This document shows, one piece after another, positions 7,667 to 15,583 of a stretch of DNA of 64,000 bases; within the stretch, counting starts at the first letter, position 1, and each line of letters begins with the position of its first letter. The stretch spans positions 37,361 through 101,360 of the forward strand of contig JAHAEW010000002.1 in assembly GCA_018374635.1 (NCBI GenBank), written 5' to 3'. This DNA comes from Clostridiales bacterium. GTDB lineage: Bacteria > Bacillota > Clostridia > Oscillospirales > Oscillospiraceae. The translations under genes and the position numbers were made by a program. The notes beneath the pieces are model-generated. The model was not told where the DNA came from. It searched no databases and saw nothing but the letters and a program-made list of their open reading frames with translations.

Positions 7667-8809
7667 TCAAACCGCCTGTACTCCATTCCGCCGGATCTCC
7701 CGCAGCATGTGGGCAAACCGCCGGACCTCCGATTCCGTGGTGAAGGCGGAAACACTCATCCGTATGGTCCCGGTCTCAAAGGTACCGGCGGTGCGGTGGG
7801 CCAGCGGCGCACAGTGGAGGCCGGCGCGCACCGCGACGCCGCGCTTCCCCAGCAGTTCGCCCACCAGCTCACACTCCAGCCCATCCATACGCAGGGAGAG
7901 CACGCCGGTTTGCAGCCCCGGAGCCGGAGCGGCATAGACGGCCGCCCCGTCCATGCCCCGCAGCAGATGGACCGCCATGCGGATCATCCGCTCCTCATGG
8001 GCGCGGATCCGGCTGAGCCCGGTCCGCTTCACAAAGCGCAGTCCCTCCAGCAGTCCGGCAATGCCGGGCATGTTGTGCGTTCCCGCCTCCAGACGGTCCG
8101 GCAGGACCTCCGGCATGCCCGGCAGCGCTGAGGCGCTTCCCGTTCCGCCCTCCAAAAGCGTGCTCACATCCTCCCGTCCGCAGAGCAGCAGCCCTGTCCC
8201 CTGGGGACCATAGAGGGCCTTGTGCCCCGGCATGGCAATAAAGTCAGCCCCCAACTCCTTGCAGGAGATGGGGATCACTCCGGCAGACTGGGAGGCATCC
8301 AGCACGAACGGGACTCCCCTCTCCCGGCAGATGCCAGCGATGCCATGCACCGGCAGCACATAGCCAAACACATTGGATACGTGGGTACAGATGACCGCCG
8401 CAGTCCGGTCTGTAATCGCTCTTTCAAATTGTCGCAGCAGAACTTCCGGCCGGAAGAGCGGGGCCTGCGCCACCAGCGTCTCCGCGCCGAGCGCTACCAG
8501 CGGCCGGGTCACGGCATTGTGCTCATACCCTGAGATGACCACCCGTTCTCCGGGCCGCACCAGGGTCTTGATCGCCAAATTGAGCGCATGTGTGGCATTG
8601 CTGGTAAAAATCACACGCTCCGGATGCTCTGTCATGTCAAACAGCTCCGCCGCAGCCATGCGGCATGCAAAGGCCGTATCTGCCGCCCACTGGGCCGGAC
8701 GATAGCCGCCCCGTCCGGGCGTCGTCATCGTATTGACCGCCTGCGCGACGGCCTTCGCTACCGCGGACGGCTTTTGGAGCGTAGTGGCAGCACTGTCCAG
8801 GTAAATCAT
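7667..8809 (-). CDS. Class V aminotransferase-fold cysteine desulfurase
   Basis: A PLP-dependent enzyme, 380 residues, that should take sulfur (or selenium) from cysteine as enzyme-bound persulfide. The PLP lysine is K197 (MPGHKALYGPQG); EHNAV at 96-100 and DASQSAG at 171-177 complete the cofactor site. A cysteine at 333 (RAGLHCAP) is the likely persulfide residue. The pattern matches the subfamily described from Enterococcus (EF2568), which travels with selenium genes, not the IscS/NifS type. It is coupled to a DUF3343 Se/S carrier-like gene. The start ATG at 8809 is inside that gene. Selenium use is inferred from family knowledge only. Confidence 0.87.
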   Translation of the reverse strand: MIYLDSAATTLQKPSAVAKAVAQAVNTMTTPGRGGYRPAQWAADTAFACRMAAAELFDMTEHPERVIFTSNATHALNLAIKTLVRPGERVVISGYEHNAVTRPLVALGAETLVAQAPLFRPEVLLRQFERAITDRTAAVICTHVSNVFGYVLPVHGIAGICRERGVPFVLDASQSAGVIPISCKELGADFIAMPGHKALYGPQGTGLLLCGREDVSTLLEGGTGSASALPGMPEVLPDRLEAGTHNMPGIAGLLEGLRFVKRTGLSRIRAHEERMIRMAVHLLRGMDGAAVYAAPAPGLQTGVLSLRMDGLECELVGELLGKRGVAVRAGLHCAPLAHRTAGTFETGTIRMSVSAFTTESEVRRFAHMLREIRRNGVQAV

Positions 8810-9060
8810 AGCAGCACCTCTTTATAGCTGCCGTCGCTCTCCATAATAAAGACCCGCTTCGGCCCCAGTCCGGCCTGGACCAGGATGCGCAGGGCGTCGG
8901 ACAGGTTTCGCTGTGCCACCTTGACCGAGTATCCGCATCCCTCTCCGGCGATGACTTTCGGCGAACGCAGGATATGCGCCGTAATGCCTACCCGCTCCAA
9001 CACAGCGGCTGTCCGCTGCGCATAGGTCAGGGAACGGCAGACAATAAGATAATAGACCAT
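8806..9060 (-). CDS. DUF3343, putative Se/S carrier protein
   Basis: An 84-residue protein of the DUF3343 family (described as putative Se/S carrier-like). It opens MVYYLIVCRSLTYAQR, with the early cysteine (C8), and has GEGCGYSVKV with a second cysteine (about residue 44), the pair expected to carry sulfur or selenium. It is followed directly by the desulfurase, overlapping it by four bases, which supports donor-acceptor partnership. The ribosome site (GAGGAG) lies within a stable hairpin just upstream (9073-9104). No selD or selenium enzyme lies in the window. Confidence 0.82.
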   Translation of the reverse strand: MVYYLIVCRSLTYAQRTAAVLERVGITAHILRSPKVIAGEGCGYSVKVAQRNLSDALRILVQAGLGPKRVFIMESDGSYKEVLL

Positions 9061-9072
9061 GGTTCAAACGCT

Positions 9073-9104
9073 CCTCTCGCCCCATCGTATGCCGGGGCGG
9101 GAGG
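9073..9104 (-). promoter_or_regulatory. Hairpin overlapping the ribosome site of DUF3343
   Basis: Eleven-base arms (9073-9083 and 9094-9104, CCTCCCGCCCC with GGGGCGAGAGG on the minus strand). The 3' arm contains the AGAGG of the DUF3343 ribosome site, so folding would hide it and reduce translation. Confidence 0.45.
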
Positions 9105-9116
9105 CACGGTTCCATC

Positions 9117-9587
9117 CTACTCCTCCAGCAGCGCCACCGCGTGAGCCGCCATGCCCTCGCCGGCGCCGGTAAAGCCAAGCCCTTCTTCCGTGGTGGCCTT
9201 GACGTTGACCCGGTCCTCCCTAATCCCCATACGGGCGGCCAGATTAGCGCGCATCCGCGGGATATGGGGAGCCAGCTTGGGCCGCTGGGCCAGGACCGTA
9301 GCGTCCACATTGCCGACCCGGTACCCCTTCCCGCGCAGCATCTCCATGACACGCTCCAGCAGCGCCAGACTGTCCGCGCCCTCATAGGCCGGATCGTTGT
9401 CCGGAAACGCATGTCCGATGTCCCAGAGCCCGGCGGCCCCCAGGAGGGCGTCCATCACCGCATGGGTCAGGACATCCGCGTCGGAGTGTCCCAGCAGCCC
9501 CCGCTCATAGGGGATCTCCACGCCGCCCAGGATGAGACGGCGTCCTTCCACCAGCTTATGTACATCATAACCATGTCCGATTCTCAC
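9117..9587 (-). CDS. ispF: 2-C-methyl-D-erythritol 2,4-cyclodiphosphate synthase
   Basis: MEP isoprenoid pathway step five, a trimeric metal enzyme; 156 residues from the GTG at 9587. The family opening RIGHGYDVH (metal ligands Asp8 and His10), then LGHSDADVLTHAVMDALLGA, and KATTEEGLGFTGAGEG near the end are all present. A longer frame to ATG 9602 exists, but the GTG gives the standard length, has an AGGGGG site 7 bases upstream, and overlaps the ispD stop as GTGA. The pairing with ispD is classical. Confidence 0.95.
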   Translation of the reverse strand: MRIGHGYDVHKLVEGRRLILGGVEIPYERGLLGHSDADVLTHAVMDALLGAAGLWDIGHAFPDNDPAYEGADSLALLERVMEMLRGKGYRVGNVDATVLAQRPKLAPHIPRMRANLAARMGIREDRVNVKATTEEGLGFTGAGEGMAAHAVALLEE

Positions 9588-10318
9588 AGCGTCCCCCTCC
9601 ATTCCAGAAGCGCCTCCGCCAGCACCAGGTCCTCCGGTGTGGTGACCTTCAAATTCGTATATTCTCCCGTGGTGAGAGAGACCCTCATCCCGATCCGTTC
9701 CACCGCGGAGCAGTCATCGGTAAGAGCCGCCCCCTCCCCCAGCGCCTTGGCGAGCGCGCCCCGGATCAGCGCGGCGTCGAAGACCTGGGGCGTCTGCACC
9801 GCAAAGAGCTCTGAACGGTCGGGCGTCCGCTCCACGATCCCCCCGGCCGCCTGTTTGATCGTGTCCTTGACCGGCACCGCGGGGGCCGCCGCACCACACT
9901 CCTCCGCCTTGCGGATGACCTCATCCAGCACCGCCTGACTGACCAAGGGGCGGGCCCCGTCGTGGATGGCGATCAATTCAGCTTGCCCGCTGGCCTCCTG
10001 GATGCCCCGCAGCACCGATTCCGCCCGGCTGGCTCCGCCCACAACCACAGATTTGATCTTGGAAAATCCACCCTCCCGGCAAAGCTGGCTGATGGGCATG
10101 ATCAGATCCTCCCGGGTAACCACCACAATCTCCTGAATGCGGGGACAGCTGTCCAGCGCGCGCAGCGTGTGCATCAGGACCGGCACATCCCCCAGCGTGA
10201 GCAGTATCTTATCCTGTCCCCCCATACGGGTGGATGATCCGGCAGCCGGGACCACCGCGGTACAAAAGGCCTGCTGTTCCCGGTTTCGCTTCAGCAGCCG
10301 CCTGAGCCATTCCGCCAT
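9584..10318 (-). CDS. ispD: 2-C-methyl-D-erythritol 4-phosphate cytidylyltransferase
   Basis: MEP pathway step three, coupling CTP to methylerythritol phosphate. 244 residues with PAAGSSTRMGG and K37 as the CTP-binding part (PAAGSSxRMG..K), HDGARPLV, VKDTIK and TDDCSAVER. The start is ATG 10318, with AAGGAAGG upstream; a frame to 10351 has no such site. About 18 basic residues (MAEWLRRLLKRNREQQ) precede the usual IspD start, an uncommon extension. It overlaps ispF by four bases. Confidence 0.93.
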   Translation of the reverse strand: MAEWLRRLLKRNREQQAFCTAVVPAAGSSTRMGGQDKILLTLGDVPVLMHTLRALDSCPRIQEIVVVTREDLIMPISQLCREGGFSKIKSVVVGGASRAESVLRGIQEASGQAELIAIHDGARPLVSQAVLDEVIRKAEECGAAAPAVPVKDTIKQAAGGIVERTPDRSELFAVQTPQVFDAALIRGALAKALGEGAALTDDCSAVERIGMRVSLTTGEYTNLKVTTPEDLVLAEALLEWRGTL

Positions 10319-10351
10319 TTTTATTTCCTTCCTTTCCTCTGCCGTCCACAA

Positions 10352-10374
10352 GAAAAGGAGCCCGAAGGCTCCCT
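10352..10374 (-). terminator. Terminator after carD
   Basis: GGAGCC-TTCG-GGCTCC with TTTTCTT following on the minus strand (10357-10372 stem). It separates carD from ispD. Confidence 0.8.
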
Positions 10375-10416
10375 CTTGCTCGATGCGTTCGCGCCGCGGC
10401 CGTCTCTCCCATCTTA

Positions 10417-10893
10417 TTATGCCAGGGCAGAATCAATGCGGGCCTCCACCGCTTCATAGCTGGAATCCTGGGAGAGGACGATCTCCGAAATCAGAATCTG
10501 CTTGGCCGAGTGGAGCATCTTCCGCTCTCCAGTCGAAAGGCCGCGCTCTCCATCCCGGCGCACCAGTCCTTTTACCACCCGGGCCACCTCCAGAAGGTCG
10601 CCGCTCTTCAGCCGCAGCATATTCTCCCGGTAACGCCGGTTCCAGTTGGAATCCATCTCCACGTCCATGCCGGGGATGGCAGCGATCACGCGGTCTGCCT
10701 CCTCTCCTACTACGATGGGACGCACGCCGATCTCCTCGCTGTTGTGCGTCGGGATCATGACAAGCATCCCGTTCAGAGGAAGCTTTAAGATATAATATTC
10801 CCGCAGTACTCCGTTGACCTTCTTCTGCACGATACTGTCAATGACGCCAGCACCATGCATTGGATGGACGATTTTATCGCCTACCTGAAACAT
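10417..10893 (-). CDS. carD: CarD family transcription regulator
   Basis: A 158-residue CarD/CdnL-like factor that binds RNA polymerase beta and stabilises open complexes at rRNA and other promoters. The N-terminal Tudor-like part reads MFQVGDKIVHPMHGAGVI; the helical C-terminal part has SNWNRRYRENMLRLKSGDLLEVARVV. A frame to 10908 exists, but ATG 10893 has GGGAGGT 6 bases ahead and matches relatives starting MFQVGD. A sigma-A promoter is about 110 bases upstream, and a terminator follows, so it is a single-gene unit. Confidence 0.93.
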   Translation of the reverse strand: MFQVGDKIVHPMHGAGVIDSIVQKKVNGVLREYYILKLPLNGMLVMIPTHNSEEIGVRPIVVGEEADRVIAAIPGMDVEMDSNWNRRYRENMLRLKSGDLLEVARVVKGLVRRDGERGLSTGERKMLHSAKQILISEIVLSQDSSYEAVEARIDSALA

Positions 10894-11000
10894 GATCCCA
10901 CCTCCCAAACCGTTTGAGTCTGTGAATGATTCTCACGTATTTCGCAATCTCGGTATTGGGCTTGTTCCCTGCGTCGGAGACAGCCCATAATACTAATTGT

Positions 11001-11029
11001 ATTATAGACCATTTCCCCGCCTTTTGCAA
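11001..11029 (-). promoter_or_regulatory. Sigma-A promoter of carD
   Basis: Minus-strand -35 TTGCAA (11024-11029), 17-base spacer, -10 TATAAT (11001-11006). The RNA leader of about 100 bases can form a small GGGCT..AGCCC hairpin. Confidence 0.8.
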
Positions 11030-11046
11030 GGAAAATGAGCAGTTTT

Positions 11047-11087
11047 CAAAAAAAGCAGCCCACTTTTGTTCAAAGTGAGCTGCTTTT
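11047..11087 (-). terminator. Terminator of the ispH-rpsA operon
   Basis: Arms AAAGCAGCTCACTTT and AAAGTGGGCTGCTTT (11051-11066 with 11072-11087) followed by seven T on the minus strand, about 14 bases after the stop codon. Confidence 0.9.
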
Positions 11088-11101
11088 ATCAGATAGAGAA
11101 A

Positions 11102-13057
11102 TTACTCAGCGGAGCCGTCCTCATCCTCAGCGGCATCGGCCTGCTCGTCCAGCAGAGCACGGATGGACAGAGACACCTTCTTGTTCTCGAAGTCGATGTC
11201 GGTGACCTTCACGTCCACCATCTGGCCCTCGCTCAGCACGTCGCCGGGCTTCTCGATGCGGTGATCGGCGATCTGAGAGATATGGATCAGGCCGTCCACG
11301 CCGGGGACGATCTCGGCAAAGGCGCCGAAGGTCATCAGCTTGACCACCTTGACGTTGGCCACGGAGCCCACATCATAGGTAGCGGTGAACTTGGCCCAGG
11401 GATCCTCGGTGCGGTCCTTCATGCCCAGGGAGATCTTCTTCTTCTCCTTGTCAGCGGCGATGACATAGACCTCGACGGTGTCGCCCACCTTCACCACCTC
11501 GGAGGGGTGCTTGATGCGGCTCCAGGAGAGCTCGGAGATGTGGACCATGCCGTCCACGCCGCCGATGTCCACAAAGGCGCCGTAAGAAGTCAGGGACTTC
11601 ACAACGCCGGTGTAGCGCTTGCCTTCCTCGATCTCCTCCCACACCTTAGCGGCCTTCTCGGCGCGCTCGGCAGCGGCCACGGCGCGGATGGAACCCACCA
11701 CGCGGCGGCGGGCACGGTTGACCTCGGTGATGCGGAGACGGACATGCTGCTTGACCAGCTCGGTCATGGCCACATCGCGGGCCAGGCCGGTCTGGGAAGC
11801 GGGCACGAACACGCGAACGCCCTTGACGCTCACGACCACGCCGCCCTTGTTCTCCTCGGTGACGACGCCCTCGACCACAGTCTGGTCGTCCTTGGCCTGC
11901 TCGATATCGTCCCAGCTCTTGACGGTATCCAGGCGCTTCTTGGACAGGGTGACAACACCCTCCTGATCGTTGACACGCATGACGTAGGTCTCGATCTCGT
12001 CGCCCACCTTCACAATGTCCTCGACCTTTACAGTGGGATCGTCGGTCAGCTCAGACACCGGTATGTAACCGGCATGCTTGGTACCCAGATCGACGTAGAT
12101 CTCGGTGGGCGTAATGCCAGTGACGACGCCGGTAACCTTCTCCCCTGTATTTAAAGTTTTGATCGACTTCTCCAGCATTTCAGCAAAGGATTCTTCGATC
12201 TCCATGTTTTCTGCGCTCATTTTGTCATAGACCTCCTTTATAATCCACCCGGGTGTCGACGCGCCCGCGGTGATTCCTATAGAAGCCTTCCCGTACAGGT
12301 TGGAAGGTTCCAGTTCCTCCGCCCGCTCGATCCAGCAGACCGTCGGGCAGAGTGCCGCACAAAGCTCCGTGAGGCGCCTGGTGTTGGAGCTATCGCGGCC
12401 GCCGATGACGATCATCGCGTCATTTTGGGCCGCCAACTCCTGGGCCTCACTCTGCCGTTTGCACGTAGCATTACATATTGTATCAAAAATTTTTAAATTT
12501 GTACACTCTTTTTTTGCTTTTTCTACGCACAAATTCCACTTCTTTTGGGTCGAGGTGGTCTGGGAAACCATGGTGATGGGCTGCGTACGCAGCTCCGGAT
12601 GCTCCCTCAGCCAGTTTTCCAGCGCGTCCGGACCGGAGAGCACCACCGGATTGCGGCACCAGCCGGCGATGGCCTCCACCTCCGGATGGGTGGGCGTGCC
12701 GATGATGACCGGGATGCGCCCCTCCTCCTCTGCCTGGGAGACCAGGCGGTGGATGTGGGAGACGTTGGGGCAGGTGGTATCAATGATCTCTGCCCCCCGC
12801 TCCTGCAAGCGTTCATAGACCGCCCGACCCTCCCCGTGGGAGCGGATGATGACGGCCGCGCCCGTGGGCACCTCCTCCACGCTGTGGACGACCTGCACGC
12901 CGGCCTTCTCCAGCTGCTCGATCACGCTTCCGTTGTGGATGATATGGCCCAGCATCACGCAGGGGCGGCCCGACTGGGCAGCCTCCTCCGCCATGGTCAC
13001 CGCCCGGCGCACGCCATAGCAGAAGCCCGCGGAGCGGGCCAGTGTCAGCCGGCTCAT
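11102..13057 (-). CDS. ispH: IspH fused to ribosomal protein S1
   Basis: A 651-residue two-part protein. Residues 1-280 are 4-hydroxy-3-methylbut-2-enyl diphosphate reductase (last MEP step, [4Fe-4S]); the three cluster cysteines are C13 (GFCYGV), C96 (DTTCPNV) and C195 (DTICNAT), and HPEVEAIAG and TAGASTP are in place. After a linker, residues about 304-635 hold four S1 RNA-binding repeats, as in ribosomal protein S1. The fusion is known from Clostridia; it replaces separate ispH and rpsA. The ATG overlaps the plsC stop (ATGA). A terminator follows. Confidence 0.95.
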   Translation of the reverse strand: MSRLTLARSAGFCYGVRRAVTMAEEAAQSGRPCVMLGHIIHNGSVIEQLEKAGVQVVHSVEEVPTGAAVIIRSHGEGRAVYERLQERGAEIIDTTCPNVSHIHRLVSQAEEEGRIPVIIGTPTHPEVEAIAGWCRNPVVLSGPDALENWLREHPELRTQPITMVSQTTSTQKKWNLCVEKAKKECTNLKIFDTICNATCKRQSEAQELAAQNDAMIVIGGRDSSNTRRLTELCAALCPTVCWIERAEELEPSNLYGKASIGITAGASTPGWIIKEVYDKMSAENMEIEESFAEMLEKSIKTLNTGEKVTGVVTGITPTEIYVDLGTKHAGYIPVSELTDDPTVKVEDIVKVGDEIETYVMRVNDQEGVVTLSKKRLDTVKSWDDIEQAKDDQTVVEGVVTEENKGGVVVSVKGVRVFVPASQTGLARDVAMTELVKQHVRLRITEVNRARRRVVGSIRAVAAAERAEKAAKVWEEIEEGKRYTGVVKSLTSYGAFVDIGGVDGMVHISELSWSRIKHPSEVVKVGDTVEVYVIAADKEKKKISLGMKDRTEDPWAKFTATYDVGSVANVKVVKLMTFGAFAEIVPGVDGLIHISQIADHRIEKPGDVLSEGQMVDVKVTDIDFENKKVSLSIRALLDEQADAAEDEDGSAE

Positions 13058-13653
13058 CTGGCCTGCGCCTCCAGCGCACGGATCCGCGCCATCAGATCGG
13101 CGGTGATGGCCTCATACTCCTCCTGGGTCCCCTTGCGGGTGGCGACGGTGGGCGTGAAGGCCTCCCCGATCACCACCGGCGTGCGGCGGAACCAGCGCTT
13201 GTGCTCCGGCACGTAGACCGGCAGGATGGGAACGCCGCACCGCACTGCCAGCATGGCGGCACCCGCCTTGGGCTGGCTCACGTCGCCCCGGCTGGAGCGG
13301 ACCCGGGTTCCCTCGGGGAAAATCAGTACCTTCTCGCCCTCCCGCAGATACTTCATGGCCTGCTTGATGGCACCGATGTCGCTCTTTCCCCGGTCCACGC
13401 CGAAGATGCCCGCCTTGCTCAGCAGCCATCCGATCACGGGGATCCGGATCAGCTCGATCTTTGCCATGGCCCGGATCTGGTGCTTGAGACGGAAAGCGTA
13501 GCAGAGGAAGAGCGGATCACTGTCACTGGTGTGATTGCAGCAGATCATAACCGCGCCGTCGGGGATGTTCTCCCGTCCGATCACCTTTCCGGGGTGGACC
13601 AGATTGAATACGGGATAGACGAGACAATAGAGAAAGGTATACCAGCCTCTCAC
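13054..13653 (-). CDS. plsC: 1-acyl-glycerol-3-phosphate acyltransferase
   Basis: Second acylation step of phosphatidic acid synthesis at the membrane; 199 residues. The HX4D motif is H41..D46 (CNHTSDSDP) and the glycerol-phosphate site is FPEGTR near residue 117. The first 25 residues are hydrophobic and act as anchor. It starts at a GTG (13653) that overlaps the cmk stop as GTGA; no ATG of suitable position exists. It ends in a four-base overlap with ispH-rpsA, so all four genes of this operon part are coupled. Confidence 0.92.
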   Translation of the reverse strand: MRGWYTFLYCLVYPVFNLVHPGKVIGRENIPDGAVMICCNHTSDSDPLFLCYAFRLKHQIRAMAKIELIRIPVIGWLLSKAGIFGVDRGKSDIGAIKQAMKYLREGEKVLIFPEGTRVRSSRGDVSQPKAGAAMLAVRCGVPILPVYVPEHKRWFRRTPVVIGEAFTPTVATRKGTQEEYEAITADLMARIRALEAQAR

Positions 13654-14333
13654 AGACCCACCCCCGCTCTCACCACGCCCAGGAGCTGCCGGAAGCTCTC
13701 CTCCAGGGTGTTGCCGGTGGTATCCACCGCAATGGCGTCCTCCGCCTGGCGCAGAGGAGCCGCCGCGCGCTGGGTGTCTTTTTCGTCCCGGGCGATGATG
13801 TCCCGCAGGACGGTGTCAAAGTCGGTGTCGGTCCCCCGCTCGGTCAGCTCGGCATACCGCCTCCGGGCACGGTCTTCCGCCGTGGCGGTGAGGAAGATCT
13901 TCACGTCCGCGCCGGGCAGCACCACGGTGCCGATGTCCCGTCCGTCCATGATCACATTCTGACGGCGGGCCAGATCCCGCTGCATGTCCATCAGGAAGGC
14001 CCGCACCTCCGGAATGGCGGACACGCCCGAGGCGTACCGGGAGACCCTGGGTTCCCGGATGGCGGCGCTCACATCCTCCCCGTCCAGGTACATGTGCTGT
14101 AAGCCGTCCTCCCCGTGCCGCAGGTCAATGGAGACCTGCCCCAGCAGCGCGATCACGCCGCTGCTGTCCTCGGCGTCCACGCCGTGGCGCAGGGCGGCCA
14201 GCCCCAGCGTGCGGTAGATGGCCCCGGTATCCACATAGAGATAGCCCATGGCCTGGGCCAGCCGCCGGGCCAGGGTGCTCTTTCCCGCACCGGATGGGCC
14301 GTCGATGGCAACGCTTTTGTATCCCATACTCAT
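13650..14333 (-). CDS. cmk: Cytidylate kinase
   Basis: Phosphorylates CMP and dCMP using ATP; 227 residues, as usual. The P-loop GPSGAGKS is at residues 12-19; the CMP site has DTGAIYRTLG, MDGRDIGTVVLP and RARRRYAEL. Position next to plsC and rpsA is common across bacteria (cmk-rpsA). Its ATG overlaps the flavoprotein stop by four bases. Confidence 0.95.
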   Translation of the reverse strand: MSMGYKSVAIDGPSGAGKSTLARRLAQAMGYLYVDTGAIYRTLGLAALRHGVDAEDSSGVIALLGQVSIDLRHGEDGLQHMYLDGEDVSAAIREPRVSRYASGVSAIPEVRAFLMDMQRDLARRQNVIMDGRDIGTVVLPGADVKIFLTATAEDRARRRYAELTERGTDTDFDTVLRDIIARDEKDTQRAAAPLRQAEDAIAVDTTGNTLEESFRQLLGVVRAGVGL

Positions 14334-15583
14334 TTTGCTCCTTCTTCCAAAAACTGGGCCGCTCCTTCTCCCGCGGCCCGGCCGGTGGACCAGGCGATCT
14401 GAAGGTTGAAGCCGCCCGTATAGGCGTCTACGTCCAGCAGCTCCCCCGCCAGGAAGAGCCCCGGCAGGCGCTTGGACGCCATCGTGTGGGGATCTACCTC
14501 CGACACCTTCACGCCGCCGGAGGTGATGATAGCCTCCGCCAGGGGCCGCGGACCGGCGATGCCGACCCGGAAGCCCTTGAGCTCCTCCAGCAGCCGCCGG
14601 CGCTGGGCCTTCGTAATGGAGTTGGCCTTGGTGTCGACGGGGATCCCGGACCGCTCCACCATCACCGGCACCATCAGGCGGGGCAGCAGCCCCTCCAGCA
14701 CATTGTGAAAATCCTGGTTGGCCCGCTCGGTGAAATCCCGCAGCAGCCGCTGCTCCAGCTTCTCCTCGTCCAGCGCCGGTTTGAGGTCGATGACCACCTG
14801 ATAGCGGTCCTTTTCAAAGTCCCGCATATGGGCGCTTGCGCTGAGGATCAGCGGGCCGGAGAGTCCGAAATGGGTGAACAGCAGCTCCCCCTGCCCGGCA
14901 TAGACCACCTTTTTCTTCTGGTTTTTGACCTTGACCGCCACGTTGCGCAGGGAGAGGCCCTGCATCCGGCGGCAGTCCTCCCCCTCCGCCGCCAGCGGGA
15001 CCAGCGAGGGCCTGGGCGGCACAATGGCGTGTCCCACCGCCGCGGCCATCTCATAGCCGTCCCCGCTGGAGCCGGTGAGGGGATACGAGGCTCCCCCGGT
15101 GGCCAGGATCACCGCCCGGGCGGTATAGGAGCCGCGCTCCCCCTTGACCCCGGAGATGCGTCCTTCCTCATCGGTCAGCAGGCGGACGGCCCGGTCCTCC
15201 ACCAGGCTCACCCGCTTCCGGCGCAGCGCCTGAAAGAGCGCGTCGATAATATCCGCGGCCCGGTCGCTCTGGGGAAAGATCCGATTCCCGCGCTCGGTCT
15301 TGAGCGGGACGCCCAGACCCTCAAAAAACGCCTTCACGGCCTCCGGCGGGAAGCGCGTGACGGCGCTCATGAGAAATTTTGGATTGCGGGGCACATGCTG
15401 AAGGACTTCCGGTACCGAACAGTCATTGGCGACGTTGCACCGCCCCTTCCCGGTGATGTACAGCTTGCGGCCGACCTTGGCGTTGCGCTCCAGCAGGAGC
15501 ACGGAACGCCCCCGGTCCGCGGCGGCCAGCGCGGCCATCATGCCCGCCGCGCCGCCGCCGATCACAATAATGTCACTGGTCAA
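14330..15583 (-). CDS. BaiN/HI0933-type FAD-dependent oxidoreductase
   Basis: A 417-residue flavoprotein. The N-terminal FAD fold (IVIGGGAAGMMAALAAADRG) and the second dinucleotide motif (ILATGGASYPLTGSSGDG, then the C-terminal LFLAGELLDVDAYTGGFNLQIAWSTG split in two) identify the HI0933/YhiN/BaiN family. BaiN was assigned a bile-acid reductase role in Clostridium scindens, but most relatives have no known substrate, so I do not claim one. It starts with TTG (15583), overlapping the rpiR stop as TTGA, and has GGAGG upstream. The frame after it is cmk. Confidence 0.88.
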   Translation of the reverse strand: MTSDIIVIGGGAAGMMAALAAADRGRSVLLLERNAKVGRKLYITGKGRCNVANDCSVPEVLQHVPRNPKFLMSAVTRFPPEAVKAFFEGLGVPLKTERGNRIFPQSDRAADIIDALFQALRRKRVSLVEDRAVRLLTDEEGRISGVKGERGSYTARAVILATGGASYPLTGSSGDGYEMAAAVGHAIVPPRPSLVPLAAEGEDCRRMQGLSLRNVAVKVKNQKKKVVYAGQGELLFTHFGLSGPLILSASAHMRDFEKDRYQVVIDLKPALDEEKLEQRLLRDFTERANQDFHNVLEGLLPRLMVPVMVERSGIPVDTKANSITKAQRRRLLEELKGFRVGIAGPRPLAEAIITSGGVKVSEVDPHTMASKRLPGLFLAGELLDVDAYTGGFNLQIAWSTGRAAGEGAAQFLEEGAK

